DNA of 64,000 bases, taken from Lindgomyces ingoldianus. Lineage: Eukaryota > Ascomycota > Dothideomycetes > Pleosporales > Lindgomycetaceae. The notes under the pieces were generated by a model that saw only the letters and a list, made by a program, of their open reading frames with translations, was not told where the DNA came from and did no database searches. Made by a program: the position numbers and the translations under genes. Positions within the stretch are counted from its first letter, which is position 1, and the number at the start of each line of letters is the position of its first letter. Below are positions 1-9,414 of this stretch, in pieces. The DNA lies in contig NW_022985162.1 in assembly GCF_010093535.1 (NCBI RefSeq), positions 1,983,053 to 2,047,052 on the forward strand. The letters are read 5' to 3'.

Positions 1-268
1 ACTCGACAAGTTCAAAGCAACACAAGAGCGGGCGAGACGATCGCAAAGGTTAGCGAGTTTAGGCGAGGACGTCCGCGCCTCACCCATACAGGAGAAAGAG
101 AAGTTGTCTCCACCAGAGGTCCCCCTTAAGAATCCGAACATTCGCCCCAATTCTGTCGCAAGTGCAAATAGGCAGCCACCGACACCCGCACAGGGACAGG
201 GACATAAGTCGAAATCCAGTTTAAGCAACCTTGGACGATTTGGGGTGGCTGGACGGAAGAAGAAATAA
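1..268 (+). CDS. C-terminal end of an unrecognised protein (5' truncated by window edge)
   Basis: One frame is open from base 2 to a TAA at 266-268, giving about 88 residues. The peptide is basic, proline- and serine-rich, with no hydrophobic segment or recognisable domain, and ends in a Gly-Arg-Lys-Lys-Lys tail. It reads like the disordered tail of a longer protein whose folded part lies upstream of the window. It converges on the Vma12 gene, with about 150 bp between the two stop codons. The frame could also be a last exon whose splice acceptor is off-window. I cannot name the family. The open frame and the sensible convergent spacing are the only support. Confidence 0.5.
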   Translation, partial: LDKFKATQERARRSQRLASLGEDVRASPIQEKEKLSPPEVPLKNPNIRPNSVASANRQPPTPAQGQGHKSKSSLSNLGRFGVAGRKKK

Positions 269-420
269 CCGTTCTGGGTATGGCGGCTAATACGAGCTCA
301 TATATACAAACTTGCATAGACTCTTGAGCGCTAGGACACTACTGACACATATTTGCCTGCGGGGATTTGGAGCCATGGTGATACCAGGATAATAGCATGG
401 CGGGACGTGATCAAATTTCT

Positions 421-1297
421 TCATCGATGTTTACCCTTTCTGTACCTAATGCCGTCATCAACCTTCTCTTTCTCTACTGAAGACACAGTCGCGCCCTTCT
501 TTCCTGAGTCTGCATCAATAACCCAGCTTTCAATGATCTCCTTAATCTCCGGCTTCGCCTTCTCCTTCACCTTGGCCTCTTTGACTCTTCTGACATATCC
601 GCTGTATATCACGACCTCAGCTATCGCGACGATGCCGCTCCCGCTCATACTAAGACCGAGACGTTTCGGAGTGCTCCAGTGCCGGGCGGCGACCCAAATG
701 AAGACGCTACATGCTATTATGGAGACTAAGACGTTTATTATGAGAATTATTTGGCGGTGGACATCCTCGTAGGTCACGTCGTCTTCGTCGACCGCGAGAT
801 CAACCTGGGTGGGATTTAGGCGGGAGAGCGGCGACGCGGGAAAGCGTTGAGTGAAGGTTTCGGAGGCGGGCAGGGGATGCAGCATGCGCTCGTAGGCCCG
901 GGCTTCTTCTTCTCGGCGGAGACGGGCCATTAGAGCCTTGTACGCGGAGGTCTAGAGCTGTTTAGTTGGATGGTAACAGGGACCGGGAGACGGGTATTCT
1001 TACGGGCTCTATCCTGGGCGGAGGCGGGGGAATGTATATTCTTGAACCCTTGAGGAGAGAGTTTAGATGGTATTCTATTGGATCGGTGTCATTATCTGGA
1101 GTCTTCAGCTTGTCTGCATGCTTCTTTAGTAGCTTCGAGATGTCGATTAGCTGGCCATGAGAGATAGGGTTTCCAACCTCCGGCTCCGCGAGGGACAGCT
1201 CGGAGGACTGTCGAAGCTTCAAGAGCTCATCTTCTGCGAGTGCCTGAGCTGTGAGGACTGCCCGCACGATAGCGGGCGTCATAGTGAGGAGGACCAT
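421..1297 (-). CDS. vma12: V-ATPase assembly factor Vma12 (TMEM199 family)
   Basis: Two exons, 1297-1004 and 951-421, with a 52-bp intron (donor GTAAGA, acceptor CTCTAG, phase 0), give about 274 residues. The N-terminal half is hydrophilic and holds the family hallmark: a 'LLKGS.IYIPPPPP' stretch, then, across the splice, 'YKALMARLRREEE'. The C-terminal half has two membrane segments, roughly residues 150-172 and 185-205. Vma12 homologues are ER membrane proteins that help assemble the V0 sector of the vacuolar proton pump. The splice is needed: unspliced, the first exon ends in an unrelated 13-residue tail, and splicing restores the conserved Y-K-A-L motif. The first ATG was chosen; a second lies five codons on. 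It is divergent from coq1, with about 230 bp of shared promoter. Confidence 0.88.
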
Positions 1298-1527
1298 TGT
1301 CGGTTGTTAGATGGGACTGTACAAGATGTCGATCCGGGAGTTTACGTAGCTTGAAGTCCGTGCCTGGATTTTCCTTGGCGAGAACTGGGGCATGCTAGCG
1401 TCATGATTTTTGAGACGGTCTGCCTGCCGGATCAACTTCCACCCTCAACCCACCCCTCTCCTGCCCCAATTCACACCCGGGGGGCTCCAATTGAACTCAG
1501 ATATCCGAATAGAAAGTGTTCTTTTCG

Positions 1528-2950
1528 ATGACGAGCCGATGCTGCCGGCTCGCGACGAGCATCACACGATATGCACCACCATCTCGCCTCTCGCCATGCC
1601 CTCCGCCCATGTCCCATGCTGCGCCGGTAACACCCGCACCCAGCGTTTGCACATTTTACCACCCCTCAAGACGGCGTAATCAGTCTTCTTGGGCTGCTGC
1701 GGTGTCCGTAGCTCAGAATATTCTGAACAATGCTCCGGATCCAAATGCACCCATTGCCGTGGATCCATTTCGGACGGTTGCGAGGGAGATGAAGTTTTTG
1801 ACCAAGAATATAAGACAGCTGCTGGGGTCTGGCCACCCGACGCTGGATACCGTTGCTAAGTATTACACACAGAGTGAGGGGAAGTATGTGCGGCCTATGT
1901 TGGTGCTGCTCATGTCTAGAGCCACAGCTCTCACACCCAAGATTCCCAGAGGTAACAGTCGATATTCGGTAAATCGACCCATTGCTTCCCCGGACGTCCT
2001 CACCGATGAGAATCCTTCTGCGCCAGAGTACTCGAGTCTCACGGATTTAAAGCACGATGCAGCGTATGTGCAGGAAGAGTCGGACATCCTCCCATCGCAG
2101 CGACGGTTAGCGGAGATTACTGAGTTGATCCATACCGCCAGTCTCCTGCACGATGACGTGATCGACCACTCGCAATCGCGCCGCTCCGCTCCCTCAGCTA
2201 ACATCGAGTTCGGAAATAAAATGGCAGTGTTGGCAGGTGACTTCCTGCTTGGTCGAGCCTCCGTCGCTCTTGCACGACTACGGGATCCGGAAGTCACAGA
2301 GCTGCTTGCAACCGTGATAGCAAATCTCGTCGAGGGCGAATTCATGCAACTTAAGAACACGGCGCGGGATGAAAAGAACCCAGTTTGGACCGAAGACACC
2401 GTATCATACTATCTCCAGAAAACCTATCTCAAGTCGGCGAGCTTGATCAGCAAGTCTTGTCGCGCAGCCGCTATTCTGGGTCAAAGTACCCCTGAGGTCG
2501 TCGAGGCCGCGTATCTGTATGGGAAGAATCTAGGTCTAGCGTTCCAGCTAGTGGACGATATGCTAGATTACACGATCAGTGGAGAAGAGCTGGGGAAGCC
2601 TGCTGGGGCGGATTTGGAGCTTGGACTGGCAACGGCGCCGCTGTTGTTTGCGTGGAAAGATAATAAATCTCTGGGGAAACTCGTTGGTAGGAAATTTGCG
2701 GATGAGGGTGATGTGCAGAGAGTATGGGACCCCCCTCCCCCTAGTTGAGCTTAATTCTTTGAAGCATGGAGCTGATGTGGGAAACCAGGCCCGCGAAGCC
2801 GTAGCATCAAGCACAGGCCTCGAGCAAACACGCGCCCTAGCCCAAGAATACGTCGACAAGGCTATCCAAGCCATCAGCTGGTTTCCAGAAAGTGAAGCCA
2901 AGGACGGACTCATTGAAATGTGCACCAAAGTCATGAAGAGACGGAAATAG
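1528..2950 (+). CDS. coq1: Mitochondrial polyprenyl (hexaprenyl) diphosphate synthase Coq1
   Basis: Exons 1528-2721 and 2789-2950, with a 67-bp phase-0 intron, encode about 451 residues. Coq1 builds the isoprenoid tail of ubiquinone at the mitochondrial inner membrane. Visible motifs are G-S-G-H-P-T-L-D, S-E-G-K-x-x-R-P, the first Asp-rich motif D-D-V-I-D (about residues 209-213) and the second D-D-M-L-D (about 343-347); together they mark trans-prenyltransferases. The first 60 residues are rich in Arg, Ser and Pro with few acids, as in a mitochondrial presequence. Splicing removes a frame that stops after a Pro run and continues as A-R-E-A-V with the conserved T-R-A-L-A-Q-E-Y end. The ATG at 1528 was used because the codon at 1516 is GTG. 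Between the motifs lies a 40-50 residue insertion, common in fungal Coq1. Confidence 0.93.
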
Positions 2951-3426
2951 ACAAAATATTCGAGCTTCGTTTATTCAATTGCTGTGTACGAATACGAATA
3001 AACAAGGAGCCTCCAGTGTGGGCCATGAATGATGAATACCGAGGTAAAAAGGCGCATTGGAGCGGGTGAGGTTGGAGTTGGGCGCGCTGATGTCTAGGAA
3101 GAGAGATAGGAAGAGGGAGAGAGGGAAACATCGTCCCTTGCCACCACTCAGATAATTTGGGGCCCTTGTATATATATTGTATCTACTCACCCAGCGAATA
3201 TTGAAGCATATAGTATCTTGCGGTGACCAAGCTAGTAGGTTGTTGTAAGATGGTTATTGCATTTCAATGCTGAAAAGGGGGTATCTAAACCAAACACAGA
3301 CTCTCGCTTTCCTTGCATAAAATAGCATCCCTAGAGAAAAGGAGATATTCCCCATGTAGATCAGATCTCTTCAGGGCATTACTAATGCGCCACAATAAAA
3401 CAGCTTTAGATCAAAGCTACCAGCGC
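2951..3426. other. Intergenic, convergent 3' ends of coq1 and swd3
   Basis: No gene seen in 476 bp. It should hold the 3' UTRs and polyadenylation signals of the two converging genes. Short open frames here lack codon character or family motifs. Confidence 0.6.
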
Positions 3427-4728
3427 TCAAGCGTCTGCCCCATCTGCAGCCAAGACCTGGAGTTGACGCAAGATATCATCCTGTGGTTGAGGTTGAATAG
3501 CGAAGTCTTCCTTGCACCTCCAAATTCTGACAGTTCTGTCCAGTCCGCCGCTGACGATGAGTTGTTCCGTAGGGTGGGTATCCACTGACAGTACCGGAGC
3601 CGTGTGCCCGATCAACTTCTGCAATATATTCTTCGAGCTGACGTCCCACAACACGATATCGCCATCCTCACTCCCTGATGCAATGAAGGCATATTGATAT
3701 GGCGGCGGCCCTCCATATGTCCCAAAAGCACCCGAAAGACTGAACTTCTTGTTCTCGTGGCCTTGGTATGTCTTCACGCACTTGCCCTTCCCGTCGATAT
3801 AGTTCCACAGCCGCAGGCAGGAGTCGAGTGTCCAAGCAAGGACGTACTTTCCGTTTGGTGAGAAGCGCACAGATGTGACAGGCGCATTATCTTCGTGGAC
3901 GAGAGTGCGTAGACATTGGCCGGTTGCTGTGTCCCATACCCGGATTAGTCCGTCGTTGGCGCAGCTTACGATGAGGGTGCCGTCTCTGACAAAGTCCACA
4001 CCGCCAACCGGATCGGAATGTGCAGGAAGTGATCGCATGACACGCGCAGCACGGACGTCCCAGACGAAGAGAGCCTCGTCATAGGAGCCGCTCACTAGCA
4101 TGTTGCCTTTGGGGGAGAAAGCAAGAGAATAGACGTAGTTGTGGTGGCCTAGGAACGGAGTAGGGTGAGGCTGGCCAGTTGAGATATTCCATAATCGAAT
4201 AGTCTTGTCATCAGAGCCAGATGCGAGGATCTTGGAATCTGGGGACCAAGCAATGGCGGAAACGCCCGCCAGGTGACCTTCAAGAGTGTGTTCTAGCTTT
4301 CCTGTTTGAGCGTCCCATATCTTGATTGTGCAGTCTGCTGAGCAACTAGCGATGTAGCGACCATCAGGCGAGAACTTCACGGAAGCAACACCTTTCTTGT
4401 GTCCGTGGAGAATAAGCGTCGGTTTGTAGTCGAGTGTTGTTGGCTTTGGCGGCGTGGGAGTACACGATGGGGACTGAGACCGGCGCCTTATTACCGAGCG
4501 GGACCCGGACCCGGACCTCGGCCTTGACCTTGATCTGTAATATTTTCGCTCGTCATCACTGTCATCTGCTCTGCTGTACCGCTGAGCTGGACGCTCCGCA
4601 ATTCTATACCGGGGGGATGCACTTGATGGGGATAATGAGGCTGAAGAGCGCTTGCGGGGCGGATATTCGTCATAGCCATCCTCGTCATCTCTTTGTCGCT
4701 TTGGTGGAGAATCGCGGTGGCCGTCCAT
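3427..4728 (-). CDS. swd3: WD40 protein Swd3/WDR5, COMPASS histone H3K4 methyltransferase subunit
   Basis: A single exon of about 433 residues. The first 100 residues are disordered and rich in Arg, Ser and Asp. They are followed by seven WD40 repeats, each with a G-H ... W-D or I-W pattern, for example 'GHKKGVASVKFSPDG' opening repeat 1 and 'SGGLDRTVRIW' closing repeat 7. The repeat wording (KIWDAQTGK, GSDDKTIRLWN, S-G-S-Y-D-E) is close to WDR5, the scaffold of Set1/COMPASS that binds Arg-containing motifs. Fungal orthologues also carry an N-terminal extension. The ATG at 4728 was chosen: 4770 is a GTG, and the ATG begins the natural M-D-G-H peptide. It is divergent from isc1, only about 147 bp away. 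Other WD40 proteins are possible, but WDR5 similarity is strong. Confidence 0.87.
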   Translation of the reverse strand: MDGHRDSPPKRQRDDEDGYDEYPPRKRSSASLSPSSASPRYRIAERPAQRYSRADDSDDERKYYRSRSRPRSGSGSRSVIRRRSQSPSCTPTPPKPTTLDYKPTLILHGHKKGVASVKFSPDGRYIASCSADCTIKIWDAQTGKLEHTLEGHLAGVSAIAWSPDSKILASGSDDKTIRLWNISTGQPHPTPFLGHHNYVYSLAFSPKGNMLVSGSYDEALFVWDVRAARVMRSLPAHSDPVGGVDFVRDGTLIVSCANDGLIRVWDTATGQCLRTLVHEDNAPVTSVRFSPNGKYVLAWTLDSCLRLWNYIDGKGKCVKTYQGHENKKFSLSGAFGTYGGPPPYQYAFIASGSEDGDIVLWDVSSKNILQKLIGHTAPVLSVDTHPTEQLIVSGGLDRTVRIWRCKEDFAIQPQPQDDILRQLQVLAADGADA

Positions 4729-4875
4729 GGCTGAGTGGTTTGGTTTGTGGGAGGAATGCGGAGAGAGCACGGGAGTCGCGACGCGGACCTGAATCTAAAT
4801 ATTCTGCCGCCAAGCGCGCCGTCACTGAAGGGCGGTGAATGCAGGCCCCTGTAGCAGGTCAAAAGTACCCCTGTC

Positions 4876-6415
4876 ATGGGAGGTGTTGTGACTTCAAGGA
4901 GACCATATGATATGCAGGACCCTCCAGATTCGCCCTTCATGGCCGACCACGCCAAAGATCCTCCTTCAAGTTTACGGATACTGTCATTGAACTGCTGGGG
5001 CTTGAAATACATTGCCAAATGGCGGCATGAGCGCCTCGCAGAAATCGGAAATCAAATAGCTGCTGCCGACCCTCCGCCAGATATTGTCGGCCTCCAGGAG
5101 TGCTGGACCCAACAGGACTACAATGCTATTCGGGAAAAGACGCGACATCTTCTACCGCATGGGAAATTCTACTGGAGTGGCATATTCGGGGGTGGACTTG
5201 CGATCCTGTCACGGTGGCCCATCGAGGAGAGCAGCATGATGCGGTACCCGCTCAATGGACGTCCTGCCGCCTTTTATCGTGGGGACTGGTTTGTGGGCAA
5301 GGGCGTTGCATGTGCGCGGATACGCATGGGTCCTACGCGGAGGGATGTCGCCGAAGTGTTCTGCACACATGTAATCGTCCTTGCAGGCTGTGTGAGCGCA
5401 CACCTACCGAATGCAGCTAACGGGACAACAGCTCCATGCCCCTTACGAAACTGAACCCTTCGATTCGTATCTCTGCCACCGAACAGCCCAAGCTTGGGAG
5501 ATAGCAAAGCTCATGCGCGGCGCTGCCGAGCGGGGCCATCTCGTCATTGGATTGGGTGACTTCAACATGGTGCCTCTTTCCCTCGCTCATCGCATAATTG
5601 AGACACACTCGCCTGTCCGGGATGTGTGGCGAATACTCCATCCCAATTCCTCCGTCGGAGCTGCGAAGGACAAAGTAGAGAAGCTCAGGGGCTTGCCCAT
5701 GCCCTCCGCTGAGTTCAACATGACCGCCAACGGCGCAACTTGCGACAGTGCCTTGAACACTTGGCGGTGGAACGAGGCTCATAAGAAACGCCTATTCAAG
5801 GGTGAGAACATCACAATTGAATCGTCAGTGGATGATCCTAGCGCGAAGAGACTCGACTACATCTTCTTCAGCAGTGGCGCGCAGCACCATGCAACTACTG
5901 CAGAACCCAGCGCCGAATGGGCGCTCAAGGAAGCCAATGTCGGCATGACCATGCGGCATCCGACTTTACACTGCTCCCTTAGCGACCACTACTCGGTTGA
6001 AGCGACATTAACACGCAGTCTGTCCGAGCCATCCTCAGCCATTGCGAATGGTGCTTGGGCGTTGCCGGAGACATATCTTCCCTTGGAGACGTACGATGAG
6101 ATCCTGGCAGATATATCTGCCTACGACGCTCGCGAAAGGCACCAGCGCCGGTTACGAATGGGGCATTTCGTGCTCCAGTTTGTCATTACCATCGGATGTC
6201 TTGTTGCTGTCTGGTGGTCTCCGCACAATTACGTCTCATTTATCCTGATGTTCATCAGCTCCTTAGGCCTGAGCGCTGGTGTTATCGAGGGTCTGATGGG
6301 GGGATTGTTTGTGGGAAGTGAGCTGAGGGCGCTGAGAGAGTTTGAATGGGAGGTGAGAAATGCAAAAGACAGAGCGATTGCAAGCAAAGGGAGTTCTAAG
6401 AGTGAAGGCGTCTGA
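4876..6415 (+). CDS. isc1: Inositol phosphosphingolipid phospholipase C (neutral sphingomyelinase family) Isc1
   Basis: Exons 4876-5370 and 5432-6415 (61-bp phase-0 intron) give about 492 residues. Isc1 hydrolyses inositol phosphosphingolipids to ceramides; yeast Isc1 acts in ER and mitochondrial membranes. The endonuclease/exonuclease/phosphatase fold is clear: L-N-C-W-G-L-K near residue 39, G-L-Q-E-C-W with the metal-binding Glu near 75, the G-D-F-N-M motif near 210 and S-D-H-Y-S with the catalytic His near 350. Two hydrophobic segments at about 411-428 and 432-465 form the C-terminal membrane anchor typical of the family. The splice joins F-C-T-H to L-H-A-P-Y-E, a conserved block. The first ATG was used; in-frame ATGs also lie near codons 13 and 22. 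It sits close to and divergent from swd3. Confidence 0.92.
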
Positions 6416-6796
6416 GCACTCCTCGTAATTTAATATTATCACGAGTGAGCTAGTCGTCATGACATATGCACGATGTGTGTTCTGGATGAGCTTGGTACCT
6501 TCCAAGGTTGATGGAAAGACTGTAGACACGTGATGTCGCACAACAATGGGCCGTCACGCCAAGAGTGTGCCCCAACAAGCACCCGCCCTTGTTCACATCT
6601 CATCCCATCCCCACACCTCAAGTCCCATCGCCCATCGACGTCTGTATTCACAGACTCAGAACGACTTTGTCGGGAGTTCAGCTTTGCTGCCCGCAGTGGC
6701 CGCCTTGATTCTTCCTTTCCAGCCCTCGAAACGCTGCCTTGCAAGCCCCGGCACAAAGAAAGCCTTCCCCCCCCCCCGCGTCCCCACCTTCCAGCA
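6416..6796. other. Spacer and probable promoter/leader of taf12
   Basis: 381 bp with no separate gene. The frame of taf12 stays open upstream to an ATG at 6530, but that stretch reads like a leader (Pro/Ser/His-rich, CT-rich DNA) and holds an 11-base C run at 6767-6777 just before the chosen ATG. Confidence 0.55.
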
Positions 6797-8729
6797 ATGA
6801 GCCAACAACCCCAGGGTGGACAGAGCGCTGGACAAGCGCAGGGGGCGCAGCTGCTGAAAGCGGATGATGTTGCTAAGCTTCATCATCTCACCGACGACCA
6901 GAAGCAAAAGTACCGGCCAGTCCTACAGAACTTCTGGAGCTTGATTTCGAGCAAACCCGCAGGCAGTCAAGAACACCAGACGGCGCGCGCCAAGCTGGCG
7001 GAGTGGTCACAAAAACTGATAAATCAAGAGCGCATGTACCGCCAAAGAACAAAGTCGAATCCCCCTCCAGGTCAGCAACCCCAGCCAGCCAGCCAAAATC
7101 AACAGCAGCAGCAGAACCAGCAGTCGCAGGTCCAGAATCAGAATCCGAGCCCCCCCCTATCTCAGCAAGCAGGCACGATGTCGACTCCCCAACAGCAGCC
7201 CGTGGCCCGCCCACAAGCCCAACAAAACGGCCAGCAACCACAGATCAACCCTGACATCATCCGACATGTCCAGCAGTTCCAGTACCACCTGCCGCCGCAG
7301 GGCCCACATCCAGGAACCCCCGAAGGAGACTTGAAGATCAAAGATTTCCGGAATAGCTACCTCATGGCTTTGAACAAACAAGAAAAGTCGACACATCGTG
7401 TCAAGGCATTCGTGAATATGATGGAGCAACGGAGACAGTTGAATCAAGAAGTTCCTCAAGAGCTGATAAATCAGAAGCAACAAGCAGAGCAGGAATACAA
7501 CAATGCTAAGAAGTACGTTGAGGAATTCAGGAAGAAGCAAGCTCAATGGAAGCTGGAGTCGGAGCAGCGAAGGTCACAACAACAGCAACAGCAGCAGTCG
7601 CAAACGCAAACGCAAACGCAAACGCAACCTGCGGCACAGCCTCAAAATCAACAGTCTCAGCAGCAGAATGTCGCGAAACCAGAACCCCAGATCAAGGTTG
7701 AAGGAGGACCCGCGCCTCAGCCGGCGCAACAATTCGGCAACATGCAAGGCGGCGGTGGTGGTGGTGTTCAGCAACAGCAGCAAAATACGCAGGGTCCAGC
7801 GACCCAAGTCTCTCAGCAACAGCCTCTGCGACAACCGCCCGCTCCCCACTCACAGCAAATGCAGCAACCGAGCCAAACAACGTCATTCCAGCAGCCCGGA
7901 CAACCTGCGCACCAGCAACAGCGACCCCAGATCAACCCACAACAAGCCAATGCGCACGCGCAGCATCAGAGCAATTCACCGCACCCGCAATCAGCGACCT
8001 CAAATCCCGCCGGTCCGCCTGTCCCACTTTCGCACAAAGCCGCCGTTATCGCTGCAAACAGGTCCTATTCCAACCCTGATCCACAGCGCACTAACACGCC
8101 CATGGCTACCGGGCAACAAGGGAACTTTCACGCCCCAGGAAGCCGAGAGCGTGAACAGCTGAACAATCCAAAAATGCCGATCCCACGCACTCTGAACGTT
8201 ACACAACCCACCCCAGTCGGAATGGGCCAGGCACGACCCACCATGAGCGGACCGACAAACGGTGCTCCCGGCCCGATGGGACAGCCTGTCATCGCGAAGC
8301 TCCCCCCATTTCAGCTTGAAGGCGAAGGAGACCGCGTCCTAAGCAAGCGCAAGCTTGACGAGCTCGTGCGCCAGGTCACAGGTGGTAGTGAGGAGGCTCT
8401 GACGCCTGAGGTTGAAGAGGTAACCATCTCCATATCAATTATACTACAAAAATAAGCCTAACAGCGTCCAGGCTATGCTCCAGCTCGCAGACGACTTCGT
8501 CGACACGGTCATTAGCTCCTCGTGCAAGCTTTCCAAGCTCCGCGAATCCCCACAGCTCGATATCCGCGACATCCAACTGGTCCTTGAACGCAACTACAAC
8601 ATCCGCATTCCAGGCTACGCGTCCGACGAGGTCCGCACTGTCCGCAAGCTGGTTCCTGCTCCAGGTTGGACGCAAAAGATGAATCTAGTTCAGGGTGCCA
8701 AGGTCATGGGTGGGAAGTCGGATATCTAA
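6797..8729 (+). CDS. taf12: TFIID/SAGA subunit TAF12 (histone-fold)
   Basis: Exons 6797-8419 and 8472-8729, separated by a 52-bp phase-0 intron, give about 626 residues. TAF12 pairs with TAF4 in TFIID and with Ada1 in SAGA through an H2B-like histone fold. That fold is at the C-terminus: '[16 protein letters not shown]', then across the splice '[13 protein letters not shown]', then '[20 protein letters not shown]'. The long N-terminal part is Gln/Pro-rich and disordered, with polyQ and a QT dipeptide run, but has two ordered patches near residues 15-75 and 145-250. The acceptor at 8471 was preferred over an AG seven bases upstream because only it keeps the frame. Without splicing the frame stops at 8455 inside the intron. 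The ATG at 6797 starts M-S-Q-Q; the upstream in-frame ATG at 6530 is judged leader. Confidence 0.9.
7601..7624 (+). repeat. 6-bp coding microsatellite (CAAACG)4 in taf12
   Basis: Four tandem copies of CAAACG encode a Gln-Thr dipeptide run next to CAA/CAG-rich DNA. Such tracts slip easily, so length may vary between strains. Confidence 0.8.
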
Positions 8730-9414
8730 TGTGCTCCTTTATTGTGCCCACGACCTTCGCTAATTCCCGCGCCTGTCTCTAGACTACATTTCAAAGCGGG
8801 AAGCAAACCGGGTTAGGGGATCAGGGGCGTCCTCGTCCAGTAATCAATCTGGATCTCCCTCGCCCGCTCATGAATCAGAGCGACTGTAGTTGGAAACGGC
8901 GTCAGGCCATCAGCTATCACTCCATAGTTTTTCTTTTACGACGAACGGAATTATTACCTTTTGTTCCCCATATTATTGTATGGGTATGTAGACGGAGTTA
9001 TGGGCGTGCATCAACGGCATGCCTACGGTTAGGTTTCGTACTGGATACTGGAGATATTGGAGTTACACTGAGGCAACACAATATTACGGAAGGGTAGGGG
9101 CTGCAATTAGTAGGGTGGGTTCAATCGTGATCGGGCGACTTTTTATATGATGCTTCACACATTCTTCGATATCCTGACGAACGAATAACAAACATAATTT
9201 TCAACTTCGGGCATGGGAAGTGTGTGAACTTAACAATCATACACTTGTTTTGAGCTTCGATATCTAATATATGGTCTTGCTAAGCGGTGTTCAGGTGCAT
9301 TCCATCAATCCAGTCTCCGATGTAGCAGAGACACGTCTACCCCCTAAATATTTTCTCTACCTAACCATAAAAATGGCCAGTCTATTCATCCATCATCCAT
9401 CCCTTATTTTTCTT
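8730..9414. other. Intergenic, convergent 3' ends of taf12 and the CorA gene
   Basis: 685 bp, AT-richer than its flanks. No gene, RNA gene or repeat recognised; a 75-codon frame at 8870-9097 has no family features. Confidence 0.55.

Noticed and set aside
6530..6796. N-terminal extension of taf12 from the ATG at 6530
   Set aside because: Low-quality Pro/Ser/His peptide, poly-C run, and homologues begin near the M-S-Q-Q start.
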